In this document: positions 1-8,400 of the stretch, piece by piece
Layout: every line of letters begins with the position of its first letter
Numbering within the stretch: the stretch's first letter is position 1
Origin: Sphingomonas anseongensis
Lineage (GTDB): Bacteria; Pseudomonadota; Alphaproteobacteria; Sphingomonadales; Sphingomonadaceae
Length of the DNA stretch: 64,000 nucleotides
Assembly: GCF_023516495.1 (NCBI RefSeq)
Contig: NZ_JAMGBC010000001.1
Location: 310,001 to 374,000, forward strand
Reading direction: 5' to 3'
The notes under the pieces: generated by a model
The model's input: only the letters and a program-made list of their open reading frames with translations
Database searches by the model: none
What the model was told of the DNA's origin: nothing
Translations under genes and position numbers: made by a program

Positions 1-255
1 TGTGCCAAGAAGATCGACCTGATATTCGCCCGTGAGATCCGGCATGCCGAATACGCGGACGGTGAGCGTGTCCATCGGTGCGATCCGGTAATTTGCGCCC
101 GGCCCGTTGGTCACGGGCTTGTCAGGAGGGCCGAAGTTACTGACGTCATACGGAATCTCGCCGCCCCGGCTGTCGGTGCATCCGGTGGCCGCGAAGGCAG
201 CAATTCCGAGCCAGATCAATCCAAAGCGACGCAAAGGACTCACGAACTTGGACAT
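1..255 (-). CDS. Polysaccharide export lipoprotein (Wza/GumB family), 3' part outside window
   Basis: Only the first 85 codons are visible; the gene runs off the left edge. The N-terminus has a basic start, a hydrophobic stretch and a lipobox-like ending with Cys26 (A-T-G-C), so it should be an outer-membrane lipoprotein. From about residue 55 the sequence (YRIAPMDTLTVRVFG) matches the start of the Poly_export domain of Wza/GumB proteins, which form the outer-membrane polysaccharide channel. An in-frame ATG lies at 270, but GGAG six bases before the ATG at 255 favours the shorter start. The neighbouring tyrosine kinase and flippase agree with a Wzx/Wzy-type export system. A motif shared with the tyrosine-kinase promoter region lies 31 bp upstream. 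Confidence 0.85.
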   Translation of the reverse strand, partial: MSKFVSPLRRFGLIWLGIAAFAATGCTDSRGGEIPYDVSNFGPPDKPVTNGPGANYRIAPMDTLTVRVFGMPDLTGEYQVDLLGT

Positions 256-286
256 TAATGTCTCCAGCATGCCTCTTGCCCTCACC

Positions 287-313
287 TAACCGACTTGTTC
301 GCCAAGCGAAACC
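287..313 (-). promoter_or_regulatory. Bipartite motif GGTTTC-N7-GAACAAGTCGGTTA, copy 1
   Basis: On the minus strand GGTTTC, a 7-base gap and GAACAAGTCGGTTA lie 31 bp upstream of the export lipoprotein start. The same 20 fixed bases with the same gap occur at 3808-3834 upstream of the tyrosine autokinase gene. Seen directly; a role as a shared activator site or promoter is inference. Confidence 0.5.
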
Positions 314-347
314 CGTTTGCGCACCGAGCCACGGCGCTCCCCACGCA

Positions 348-1529
348 CTAAGGCGATGACGGCGCCGCTCTCCAGAGCGGTCGGCCGCCTCGCTGTACGC
401 CCGGTCCAGTCGCGTTGCGCACATCTTCCGTCCCGATCCGCACGTCCGGCGCTTCGCCACGTGCCGGCGCGATCCACAGGAGGGGCTTCCCGCGGCTGGA
501 GCCGGTTAGTCGAAGACGGTCAGCCAGCAGCCGCGCGGCATAGCGGATTTCGGAAGGAGAATCGCCACTCGCGCCACTGATTTGCAGGTCTCGGACCGAC
601 ACAGTGATTGCATATTGGATCCAGGGAGCAACGCCGCGGCGTGGTTCGACATAGGATTTGAACGTTCCGATATCGAGACGATAGGCGGAGGCCTGCCGGG
701 CATTGGTGCCGGCCGAAAAATCGTTGCCGGACCCGTAAGTCACAACCTCCCCGATCGAGGCAGAGTTCTGGACCGCCCCGGTGAACTTATCCGGCTCGGC
801 GTCCAGCGAGTGGCCGTCCGATCCGGTCGGCTTTCCCCCATACAGGCGCGCTCCGCCGGCGCGATTGTCGAGGATGGCGCGGTCGATTCGCACGTTGCGG
901 ACGGAATGAAGCACGAGGTTCTTCCGCCCGGCGGTCGAGGCGCGGATTGTCCCGATCCAGACGTCGTGGCTGCCGGCGCTGTTGTTGTCGCCGCCGATCA
1001 TGACGTTGTCCCCGCGAGCGTTCTCCGACCGGATTGCGTCGATGCGCGCGTTCGACGTGTTGAATAGCATGACGCCGTGCATCTGTTCATTGTTCGCGGC
1101 GGAGATCGCCGAGACGTTCGCGTCGACCCAAAGCTCGCCCTCGACGCGGACATTGTCGGCGTCCTGGAAGGAAACGGTGCGGACCCAGGACCCCGCGCCC
1201 GGCGCCTGGACGATCCTGGCGCCGGGGTCGAAGATCAGGTGCGCGTTGTCGGGAATGCGTATCGAATAGGTGCGGAAAGCGAGCCTGGGGGTCGCCGCCG
1301 GATCGGGACGAACGACGTAATCGCCGGCGGGAAAGCGTACTGGCAAACCGCTCGCCAAGGCGCGCCGTATGGCCGGTCCGGCATCGACCGAAAGCCGTTC
1401 GCCGGCTTGTAGGAACTGCTGCGGGGTGACGGACTGGCTTTGGGCGAACTGGCTGGCGCTCGCCTCGGTCACCGGAAGCGCCAAAGCGGCGACGGTCAAC
1501 ATTGCGGCGCCGATGATTCGGCTCATCAT
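348..1529 (-). CDS. Secreted parallel beta-helix protein (pectate-lyase-like fold)
   Basis: The 393-residue protein begins with a Sec signal peptide (hydrophobic residues about 5-20, then A-S-A). Residues about 45-75 (D-A-G-P-A-I-R-R-A-L, then F-P-A-G-D-Y) match the entry segment of pectate-lyase-3/tailspike-type beta-helices, and the rest shows repeated V-R-I-D/V-W-I-G strands typical of right-handed beta-helix rungs. It is probably exported and may cleave, modify or bind the polysaccharide made by this locus. No catalytic residues can be assigned by eye, so lyase, hydrolase or non-enzymatic binding all remain possible. It lies in the same direction as the export lipoprotein with a 93-bp gap, and starts 26 bp from the divergent methyltransferase gene. 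Confidence 0.75.
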   Translation of the reverse strand: MMSRIIGAAMLTVAALALPVTEASASQFAQSQSVTPQQFLQAGERLSVDAGPAIRRALASGLPVRFPAGDYVVRPDPAATPRLAFRTYSIRIPDNAHLIFDPGARIVQAPGAGSWVRTVSFQDADNVRVEGELWVDANVSAISAANNEQMHGVMLFNTSNARIDAIRSENARGDNVMIGGDNNSAGSHDVWIGTIRASTAGRKNLVLHSVRNVRIDRAILDNRAGGARLYGGKPTGSDGHSLDAEPDKFTGAVQNSASIGEVVTYGSGNDFSAGTNARQASAYRLDIGTFKSYVEPRRGVAPWIQYAITVSVRDLQISGASGDSPSEIRYAARLLADRLRLTGSSRGKPLLWIAPARGEAPDVRIGTEDVRNATGPGVQRGGRPLWRAAPSSP

Positions 1530-1555
1530 CCGTCCAGACCTCCTGGGGCTAGGCT

Positions 1556-2365
1556 ATGTCGGAACGCTGGGGTAGCACGGCCAACATGAACGTAGCGGGG
1601 CACCTTCAGCTGGGCATTTGGAATGCCCGGCTCCAGCTTAGAAAGTCTTCGGTACTGCGACGTGCCGTGGAACTGCTTCGCCGCCTGCGGTCGGACAGGC
1701 GGGACCGGCACCTTCGCACCGAGGTCAAATATTGGCGGCGCTGGGCCGTGACTGAAGGCCTCCAATGGCGCGACGACTTCAAGATGCGCTTCGATCCCGA
1801 TGCTCCGCTCCAGGAGCATGTCGCCCGCGTTGCCGATCGAATTCCGCGAGAGATCGTCGAAATCCTCGATGTGGGGGCCGGTCCGGCGACCGTCCTGGGC
1901 AAGACCCACCCGTCCAAGACGCTGGTCATTACGCCGACCGACCCGCTCGCCTGCGAATATAATAGAATCCTCGACCAGACCGGTCACAAGCCCCCGGTCA
2001 GGACGATCTACGCCGAGGCGGAGTCGCTCCGAAGCGAACTCGGCAGTCGCCAGTTCGACATCGTGCACGCCCAGAATTCGCTCGACCACTCGCGCGATGC
2101 GGTCGCCGGCGTCGAAGAGATGCTTGCGCTCGCCAAGCCAAGCGGGTTCGTGGTCCTGCTTCACGAGGAGAACGAGGGCCAGAACGAGCTCTACTACGCT
2201 CTCCACAAATGGGATTTCCGGTGCGAGAACGGCCACTTCATCATCAGCGGCCCCGGGCCTGGCGGCCCACGGCACGACATCAGCGAGATGGTCTCGGACC
2301 GCGCTACCGTCGAATGTTCGATGCACCATGGCGAGGTGCTCGTGGTCATGCATAAGGCCAAGTAG
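1556..2365 (+). CDS. Class I SAM-dependent methyltransferase
   Basis: This 269-residue protein has the SAM-binding motif I D-V-G-A-G-P-A-T at residues 105-112 and a later acidic/His segment ([12 protein letters not shown], about 174-185) characteristic of class I methyltransferases. The acceptor is unknown; within an exopolysaccharide locus a sugar or small precursor is likely. A second in-frame ATG at 1586 would remove ten residues, and neither start has a clear ribosome binding site. It is divergent from the beta-helix gene and ends 62 bp before trmFO, separated by a stable hairpin. Confidence 0.75.
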   Translation: MSERWGSTANMNVAGHLQLGIWNARLQLRKSSVLRRAVELLRRLRSDRRDRHLRTEVKYWRRWAVTEGLQWRDDFKMRFDPDAPLQEHVARVADRIPREIVEILDVGAGPATVLGKTHPSKTLVITPTDPLACEYNRILDQTGHKPPVRTIYAEAESLRSELGSRQFDIVHAQNSLDHSRDAVAGVEEMLALAKPSGFVVLLHEENEGQNELYYALHKWDFRCENGHFIISGPGPGGPRHDISEMVSDRATVECSMHHGEVLVVMHKAK

Positions 2366-2400
2366 GCGCCAACCGTCGGTCTTGCGGCGGTGGATGCCCT

Positions 2401-2422
2401 CGCCCTCTCGCGCTAGAGGGCG
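2401..2422 (+). promoter_or_regulatory. Hairpin overlapping the trmFO ribosome binding site
   Basis: CGCCCTCT, a 6-base loop (CGCGCT) and AGAGGGCG form a perfect 8-bp stem. The 3' arm contains GAGGG (2416-2420), seven bases before the trmFO ATG, so the likely ribosome binding site is inside the stem. It may dampen trmFO translation or end the upstream transcript; there is no T-tract, so a classical terminator is less likely. Confidence 0.5.
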
Positions 2423-2427
2423 GCGCG

Positions 2428-3771
2428 ATGGCTCACGACATTCACATCGTTGGCGGCGGCCTGGCGGGTTCCGAGGCCGCCTGGCAGCTTGCCGAGGCCG
2501 GCTTTGAAGTGCGGCTGTCGGAAATGCGGGGCGGCGGCGACAGCACCCCCGCGCATGAGGGAGATCGCCTCGCGGAAATGGTCTGCTCGAACAGCTTCCG
2601 CTCCGATGACGCGAGGAACAATGCTGTCGGTCTGCTCCACCAGGAGATGCGCGACCTGGGGTCGTTGATCATGAGGTGCGCCGACGAACACCGAGTGCCG
2701 GCCGGAAGTGCGCTGGCCGTCGACCGCGAGAAATTCGCCGAGGCAGTCACCAACAGGATTGAGGATCACCCCAAGGTGACCGTGGTGCGGGAGCGCATCG
2801 ACAGGCTTCCCGACCATCCGGCGATCATCGCCACCGGCCCGCTGACGGGTTCGGCGCTGGCGGATGCGATCGCTGCGGAAACGGGGCAGGGGGCCTTGGC
2901 CTTTTTCGATGCGATTGCCCCGATCGTGCACAAGGACAGCATCGACATGGATGTCGCCTGGATGGCGGCGCGATGGGACAAGGGCGGGAAGGACTATGTG
3001 AACTGCCCGATGGACAAGCCGCAATATGAAGCGTTCGTCCAGGCCCTTAACGAAGGCGAAAAGACCGAATTCAAGGATTGGGAGCGAGACACGCCATATT
3101 TCGAAGGCTGCATGCCGATCGAAGTGATGGCTGAACGCGGGTCCGAGACCTTGAGGCACGGCCCGATGAAGCCGGTGGGCCTCGACAATCCGAGGACGGG
3201 CCGGTGGCCTTATGCGGTCGTCCAGCTTCGGCAGGACAATGCCCTCGGCACCTTGTGGAACATGGTCGGCTTCCAGACCAAGCTGAAGCACGGCGAACAG
3301 GTCCGGATCTTCCGGATGATTCCCGGTCTGGAGAATGCGGAGTTCGCGCGCCTCGGCGGAATTCACCGGAACAGCTTCATCAACTCGCCGCGCCTTCTCG
3401 ACCGGCACCTGCGATTGAAGTCCAAACCGAATATACGGTTTGCGGGCCAGATCACCGGCTGCGAAGGCTATGTCGAAAGCGCGGCCATCGGCCTCCTTGG
3501 TTCGCTGTTCGCGGCGGCGGAATTGCGGGGAGAAGAGATTGCCCCGCCGCCGCTCGAGACGGCTTGCGGAGCGCTTCTTGGCCATATCACGGGCGGAGCC
3601 GACGTGGAGACGTTCCAGCCGATGAACGTCAATTTCGGACTGATGCCGCCACCGCCCGGACGTGCCAGGAAAGCCGACCGCAAGGCGGCTTACACGGATC
3701 GTGCGCGGATCGCATTCGACGCGTGGAAGTCCAAGGAGCTTTGCCGTCTCTGCGCAACCGCGGCGGAATAG
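2428..3771 (+). CDS. trmFO: Methylenetetrahydrofolate-tRNA-(uracil-54-C5) methyltransferase
   Basis: TrmFO makes m5U54 in the tRNA T-loop using methylene-tetrahydrofolate and reduced FAD, in the cytoplasm. The 447-residue length is typical. The FAD-binding G-G-G-L-A-G-S-E motif is at residues 9-16. The conserved C-S-N-S-F-R-S-D-D segment gives Cys53, and a second conserved cysteine is in E-G-C-M-P-I-E (Cys228); these correspond to the two functional cysteines known in the Bacillus enzyme. The gene is a housekeeping island within the exopolysaccharide locus. Its ribosome binding site is partly sequestered in the hairpin at 2401-2422. Confidence 0.95.
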   Translation: MAHDIHIVGGGLAGSEAAWQLAEAGFEVRLSEMRGGGDSTPAHEGDRLAEMVCSNSFRSDDARNNAVGLLHQEMRDLGSLIMRCADEHRVPAGSALAVDREKFAEAVTNRIEDHPKVTVVRERIDRLPDHPAIIATGPLTGSALADAIAAETGQGALAFFDAIAPIVHKDSIDMDVAWMAARWDKGGKDYVNCPMDKPQYEAFVQALNEGEKTEFKDWERDTPYFEGCMPIEVMAERGSETLRHGPMKPVGLDNPRTGRWPYAVVQLRQDNALGTLWNMVGFQTKLKHGEQVRIFRMIPGLENAEFARLGGIHRNSFINSPRLLDRHLRLKSKPNIRFAGQITGCEGYVESAAIGLLGSLFAAAELRGEEIAPPPLETACGALLGHITGGADVETFQPMNVNFGLMPPPPGRARKADRKAAYTDRARIAFDAWKSKELCRLCATAAE

Positions 3772-3807
3772 TGTGGTCCAATCCAGGACTATGACCGAAC
3801 TGGGCAG

Positions 3808-3834
3808 GGTTTCTCCCACTGAACAAGTCGGTTA
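3808..3834 (+). promoter_or_regulatory. Bipartite motif GGTTTC-N7-GAACAAGTCGGTTA, copy 2
   Basis: Second copy of the motif at 287-313 (minus strand), here about 120 bp upstream of the tyrosine autokinase gene. The two halves and the 7-base spacing are identical while the gap bases differ, which suggests a protein-binding element. Read as a promoter it would be GGTTTC-16-GGTTAT. Function is inferred. Confidence 0.5.
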
Positions 3835-3874
3835 TGGCTGCAGAATCGTTCGGTACGGAGAGCGCGGACAGTGG

Positions 3875-3889
3875 TTTGTTCTGAACAAA
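3875..3889 (+). promoter_or_regulatory. 15-bp palindrome, operator candidate
   Basis: TTTGTTC-T-GAACAAA is a perfect 7-bp inverted repeat around one base, 66 bp upstream of the tyrosine autokinase ATG. Its GAACAA half-site also appears in the motif at 3821. It looks like a dimeric regulator site. Seen directly; function inferred. Confidence 0.4.
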
Positions 3890-3954
3890 GCGCGCTGACT
3901 GATCAGGATGCCGCGATCATCGGGCGGACTTTGGCTTTGCAGGGGCGCGTATAA

Positions 3955-6189
3955 ATGAACCGTGATCTGGCTCTCGATGAGCGCAACTGGCAACTCCAGC
4001 CCTATGAGCCGCCGGTCCAGCAGCCCGCTGAACATGGTCCCTCGCTCGATTTTCGAATGCTTCTCCAGGTCTTGCACGAATGGCGCTGGCTGGTTTTGGC
4101 ATCGGTCGCTGCGGGCCTCGCGCTTGCCGTCGTCTACACGATGATCACGACGCCGATGTACCGGGCCTGGGTGATCCTCCAGGTAAACCCGCCGACCGTC
4201 GAAATCCTCAATGAGCAGATGGGCGCTCAGGCCGATACCCAGACCGCCTGGGATTTCGTCGCGACGCAGGCCGGCCTGCTTACGAGCCGGAGCCTGGCGG
4301 AGCGCGTTGCCCAGGACCTGAACCTGGCCAACAACCCCAAGTTCGTCCCGCTCGACGACGATCCGGCGAAACGCTTGCAGAATGCTGCGGCGAAGGTCTC
4401 TGACAGCCTGACCGTAATCCCGCCCGAGCAGGGGCAGTTGATCAAGTTCAGCTTTGACTCGGTCTCCCCGGACCTGTCGGCGAAGGTTGCCAACGGAATC
4501 GCCGAGGCGTTCATTCAGTCGAACCTCCAGAGGAAGTACGAATCCTCGGCTTACGCGCGCAACTTCCTCCAGCGGCAAATCGCCAAGACGAGGGCAGAGC
4601 TGCAGAATTCGGAGCGCGCCCTGGTGGCCTATGCGCAGGAACAGGGCATCATCAACACTGCGACGGACCAGAATGCGAGCGCGCTGTCGACGGATGCCAA
4701 TTCCCCGCAAGGGCAGGCGCTTGCCGGTACCAACCAGGCGCTGTCGGAGGCCGTAGCTCGCCGCGTTGCCGCAGAAGGCGCTTATCGAGCTGCCCTCGGC
4801 GGCGGCATCACCTCGACGGAGTCGCAAAGCAGCCAGGTCCTCCGTCAAAATCGGGCAGGGCTGGAAGCGCAATATCAGCAGAAGCGTTCGGTCATGAAGC
4901 CGGACCACCCGGAGATGTTGAGCCTGCGGGCGCAAATCACCGAGCTCGACCGTGAAATTGCGCGCGAGAATTCGGCCGTGGCGTCGGCGAGGGTGAACAC
5001 CCTGCGCGACGAGTATCAGGCGGCACTTTCCGCCGAGCGTGCTCTCGAGGCAAAAATGTCTTCGCTGAAAGGCGAGGTCCTGAATCTTCGCGGCCGCAGC
5101 ATCCGCTATGCGATTCTGCAGCGTGACGTGGACACGAACCGCGCTCTCTATGATGCGCTTCTGCAGCGCTACAAGGAGATTGGAGTTGCCGGCGGCATCG
5201 GAACGGCGCCCGTTTCAATTGTCGATCGTGCGGACGCGCCAGCGTCGCCTTACAAGCCCAACCTCCCGCTCAACGTCGCGCTCGGGCTGGTCCTCGGCTT
5301 TGTCTTCGGACTACTGGCGGCCATCGGCCTCGAATATCTGAACGACACGATCAAGAATCGTGAAGATGTCCGTCGCAAGCTTGGACTGGCGTGCCTCGGC
5401 ACGGTGCCGAAGCGGTCCGCCAAGGGGAACTTCGTCAACGACCTGAGGGATCCGACGTCCGTCGTGTCCGAAGCCTATTCGACAGTTGCAGCCTCGCTCG
5501 GGTTCACTACCGAGCACGGAGTTCCGAAAGTGGTGCTCTTGACCAGCGCGCGGCCTTCCGAAGGAAAGTCGTCGAGCGCAATGGCCCTTGCCCAGAACCT
5601 GTCGAGGCGAGGACAACGCGTACTTCTCGTTGATTGCGATTTGCGCAAGCCTGCCTTCAAGACGCCTTCCAACGCAGGCGGTTTGACGACGCTCGTCACC
5701 AACAGTGAGCCGGCGTCCACGGCAATTGCGGCTACGCATTTCGAAAATCTCTGGTTGCTTCCCTCTGGGCCCGTGCCGCCAAACCCGGCAGATCTTCTGT
5801 CGACATCGCGCTTCCATGCGATCATTCGCGAGGTTTCCGCGGAGTTCGACGTCGTCATCATCGACGCTCCGCCAGTCATCGGTCTCGCTGATGCGCCGCT
5901 GATCGCATCCATGTGCGAGAACGTCGTCTTCATCATCGAGTCCGGGAAGACGCGCACCGGATTGGCACGCGACTCCGTCAGCAAGCTGAAAGCGGCGGGA
6001 GCGCATATCCTCGGCGTCGTGCTGACGAAGTCGAAGGAAGGCCACGGCGGCTACGGCTACGGCTACGGCTATGGTTACGGCTACGGCTACGGCTATGGCT
6101 ACGGTTACGGGGCGAAATATGGCTCCGTCCGCGACAAGCGTACCGAAATCGTGCTGATCCCCGACGACAGCGACGATACCAACGCCTGA
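3955..6189 (+). CDS. Polysaccharide co-polymerase with tyrosine autokinase domain (Wzc/ExoP type)
   Basis: This inner-membrane protein should control polysaccharide chain length and export by cycling tyrosine phosphorylation. It has the Wzz domain with a first membrane helix (residues about 44-64), a long periplasmic coiled-coil region, a second helix (about 437-460), then the BY-kinase domain: Walker A (S-E-G-K-S-S, about 534-540), Walker A' (V-L-L-V-D-C-D-L-R-K-P, about 557-567) and Walker B (V-V-I-I-D-A-P-P, about 633-640). The C-terminal tyrosine cluster is a strict Gly-Tyr repeat (residues 699-718, ten pairs). A 183-bp upstream region with a shared motif and a palindrome suggests its own promoter. 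The partner channel is probably the lipoprotein at the left edge. Confidence 0.92.
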   Translation: MNRDLALDERNWQLQPYEPPVQQPAEHGPSLDFRMLLQVLHEWRWLVLASVAAGLALAVVYTMITTPMYRAWVILQVNPPTVEILNEQMGAQADTQTAWDFVATQAGLLTSRSLAERVAQDLNLANNPKFVPLDDDPAKRLQNAAAKVSDSLTVIPPEQGQLIKFSFDSVSPDLSAKVANGIAEAFIQSNLQRKYESSAYARNFLQRQIAKTRAELQNSERALVAYAQEQGIINTATDQNASALSTDANSPQGQALAGTNQALSEAVARRVAAEGAYRAALGGGITSTESQSSQVLRQNRAGLEAQYQQKRSVMKPDHPEMLSLRAQITELDREIARENSAVASARVNTLRDEYQAALSAERALEAKMSSLKGEVLNLRGRSIRYAILQRDVDTNRALYDALLQRYKEIGVAGGIGTAPVSIVDRADAPASPYKPNLPLNVALGLVLGFVFGLLAAIGLEYLNDTIKNREDVRRKLGLACLGTVPKRSAKGNFVNDLRDPTSVVSEAYSTVAASLGFTTEHGVPKVVLLTSARPSEGKSSSAMALAQNLSRRGQRVLLVDCDLRKPAFKTPSNAGGLTTLVTNSEPASTAIAATHFENLWLLPSGPVPPNPADLLSTSRFHAIIREVSAEFDVVIIDAPPVIGLADAPLIASMCENVVFIIESGKTRTGLARDSVSKLKAAGAHILGVVLTKSKEGHGGYGYGYGYGYGYGYGYGYGYGAKYGSVRDKRTEIVLIPDDSDDTNA
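6049..6108 (+). repeat. Ten tandem GG(C/T)TA(C/T) hexamers coding (Gly-Tyr)10
   Basis: Ten consecutive 6-bp units differing only at third codon positions encode alternating Gly-Tyr at the C-terminus of the tyrosine autokinase. BY-kinases carry C-terminal tyrosine clusters as autophosphorylation sites; here the cluster is a microsatellite in which gain or loss of units keeps the frame. Confidence 0.95.
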
Positions 6190-6304
6190 GCTCGCAGCAC
6201 TCCGACAATCGGACCTTCGACCCGTCCGGTGCGTCGTGCGCCTTTGGGCGGCAATGAGAGCTGCGTCCGAACCGGCTTTTACATTGTGCTAGAGCCGGTC
6301 GCTC

Positions 6305-7570
6305 TCAGGCGAGATCCACGGCCGCTTCCGGGAGATCGGAGCCGGTTGCCTTCGCCGGCGCAAGCACCTTGATGAGGAGCACGGCAAGAAATGCCACTCC
6401 GATCAAGATGTCGGCCCACAGCAGAGCCGTCATGCCCAGGTAGCTGGCGACGAAAAAGCCGCCGACGAGCTTTGCTCCAATGGCGAAGGAAAAGAGCTTC
6501 GCGGCCTCGCCAGCGCGGCCGCGGAACTGCAGGATGATGAGGCCCGCGTTTCCGATGCATGTGACACCGATCGCCGTGGCAAGGAGCAGGATGAAGGTGA
6601 CGGGGAGCGTCAGCTCCATCCGGGCAATGCTGAAGAAGAGGGGCTGGGCAAGAACGACGACAAGGACGCCGGCTACCACCATTGCAGCGACGGCACCAAG
6701 ATAAGCCAGGGTGATCCGCTCGCCGCCCCGCTCGCGGACCCGGCGTGCGAGATACGGACCGGCGACAAGGTTCAGCGTCGAGATCGGAATGATCATGACC
6801 GCGACCAATGTGAAGGCGAAGCCGATCTGACCCAGGATCTCGCCCTTCAGGAATATTCCGAAATAGCTGAGCAGGTATCGCGCGTTGACGACGAACAGGC
6901 AGTTGACGACGAAGAATGGCAGGACGGCTCGCGCTTCTGCCGAATAGCTGCGAGGGACGTCCGCGCCCATCAGCCCAGGGCCGGTCCGGTGAAGGAGATA
7001 GGCAACCGACGCTGCAGCCGCGATCGCCATCAGCGCCGTCACAACAGCCATGGCCGCTGTGCTTCCCGCCAACAGTGCGCCGCCGAACAGGAGCAAGAGC
7101 ACGAACGGAACCTGGTAAACGAGGCGGTCGAAGACGAGGCCGGTTACGAGCGACCCCATTCCGCGATGCACCGCGGAGAGAGTGAACAGAAGGCCGATCA
7201 TCAAAGTCGCGACGAGCTGTAAGCCTGCCCCTGCCACGGACCCATGTTGAACCGCCGCGAAGAACAGGGCGCCGGCAGCGCCCAGGACGATGGACGCGGC
7301 GATGGAAAGGACGACTGCGCTCTTTGCGACCGCTCGGGATTCGTCCGTCCGAGGTCCGCCGGTGTGGGCGAGCTCGCGGAGCACATAGTTCATCTGGCCG
7401 AATGTGCCGAGCGTGCCGAATAGCTGGGCGTTGTTTTGCCAGATAGCGAAGACACCGAACGCCGCAGGCGCAATCAGGCGCGCGAGGAGGATATTCGCGC
7501 AGAAGGATAAGAATACCGAAGCGAAGTTGATGACGATCGGCAGGCCGTAATGCCACCGCGGCCGCTTCAT
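6305..7570 (-). CDS. Polysaccharide flippase, Wzx-like (MATE/MVF-fold) membrane protein
   Basis: The 421-residue protein is almost entirely hydrophobic, with about 12 predicted membrane helices and little periplasmic domain. The opening (G-L-P-I-V-I-N-F-A-S-V-F-L-S-F, then R-L-I-A-P-A-A-F-G-V-F-A) is typical of the polysaccharide_synt/Wzx family, which move undecaprenyl-linked repeat units across the inner membrane. It is convergent with the tyrosine autokinase gene (116-bp gap). A second exporter candidate, a PglK-like ABC protein, lies at 23.3 kb, so the two may serve different glycans. Substrate cannot be read from sequence. Confidence 0.8.
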   Translation of the reverse strand: MKRPRWHYGLPIVINFASVFLSFCANILLARLIAPAAFGVFAIWQNNAQLFGTLGTFGQMNYVLRELAHTGGPRTDESRAVAKSAVVLSIAASIVLGAAGALFFAAVQHGSVAGAGLQLVATLMIGLLFTLSAVHRGMGSLVTGLVFDRLVYQVPFVLLLLFGGALLAGSTAAMAVVTALMAIAAAASVAYLLHRTGPGLMGADVPRSYSAEARAVLPFFVVNCLFVVNARYLLSYFGIFLKGEILGQIGFAFTLVAVMIIPISTLNLVAGPYLARRVRERGGERITLAYLGAVAAMVVAGVLVVVLAQPLFFSIARMELTLPVTFILLLATAIGVTCIGNAGLIILQFRGRAGEAAKLFSFAIGAKLVGGFFVASYLGMTALLWADILIGVAFLAVLLIKVLAPAKATGSDLPEAAVDLA

Positions 7571-7668
7571 CCACGCAACCCCGACAGGCGCACGGGCTTC
7601 AGACGATCATCCGCGAAGTCGATCATCATTTGCGACGATCGGAGTGGCTCACCAGAACGGCCATCGCT

Positions 7669-8400
7669 TTACCGCTTTCTGGCAAGGAACAGCCGGGACT
7701 GGGCCAGGGCTTCAGGTATCGCGAACTGCTTTGCGGTCCGTTCGATGGAGCCGCTGAGCGATTGCATCAACGACGGAAACAACGGTCCGGGCCGCGGCAG
7801 ATATCCGTACGCGATTTCCTTTTCCACCTCGAAGCCGTGGTGTTCGAGAAGCGCTCGAAAGTCGGCCGCGGAGAGTACTTGATGCGCCCTGAGACCAACG
7901 GTGCCTAGAGAGCGGTACACGAGGCCCATTGGGCTCGAACTCATCATGTGAATGTTCGCGAGCAAGTGGCCGCCCGGCTTCAACGCGCCCGAAATCGCGG
8001 TCAGAGCGGCTTTCCGAAGGCTTGGCTCCGCATTCAGGAAGAACCGGAATGCCGTGCAAAGATCGAAGTGTTCGTCCAACGGTTCAACGGTGATGTCCCG
8101 GCAGATTCGTCGGACATTCGGATCGGCCGGAGCGTGCGCGAGCATGTCTCCCGAAATGTCGACCGCCGTCACTCGCGGAAAATATTGCGCGGCCAGGGCC
8201 GTGATGCGGCCGGTTCCTGCTGCAAAATCAAGGACGTCTTGAGTGCCGGCGTCGCGGAGCTCCACGAAGAGCTTTTCGAGCAAAGGCTTTTCGACCGCTT
8301 CCCACTGCCCTGCATAATAGCCGTGCGTGTACGTGGAGACGTACGACGCCGCACGGTTCACTCCGACGTGGCTCTGTCGATATTGGTCAGACACTTGCAT
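7669..8400 (-). CDS. Class I SAM-dependent methyltransferase
   Basis: The 243-residue protein carries motif I as D-F-A-A-G-T-G-R at residues 59-66 and the post-motif segment L-K-P-G-G-H-L-L-A-N-I-H, the usual Methyltransf_11/25 pattern. It follows and overlaps the APH-like kinase gene by 14 bp, so the two are probably co-translated and may act on the same sugar or lipid precursor. Acceptor unknown. Confidence 0.78.
   Translation of the reverse strand: MQVSDQYRQSHVGVNRAASYVSTYTHGYYAGQWEAVEKPLLEKLFVELRDAGTQDVLDFAAGTGRITALAAQYFPRVTAVDISGDMLAHAPADPNVRRICRDITVEPLDEHFDLCTAFRFFLNAEPSLRKAALTAISGALKPGGHLLANIHMMSSSPMGLVYRSLGTVGLRAHQVLSAADFRALLEHHGFEVEKEIAYGYLPRPGPLFPSLMQSLSGSIERTAKQFAIPEALAQSRLFLARKR

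Noticed and set aside
2413-3819. Long open frame antisense to trmFO
   Set aside because: The plus-strand product is clearly TrmFO with catalytic cysteines; the antisense product has no family features.
6271-6299. ACCGGCT...AGCCGGT inverted repeat between the tyrosine kinase and flippase genes as a terminator
   Set aside because: A 15-base loop and absence of a T-tract make it weak; it could be chance.
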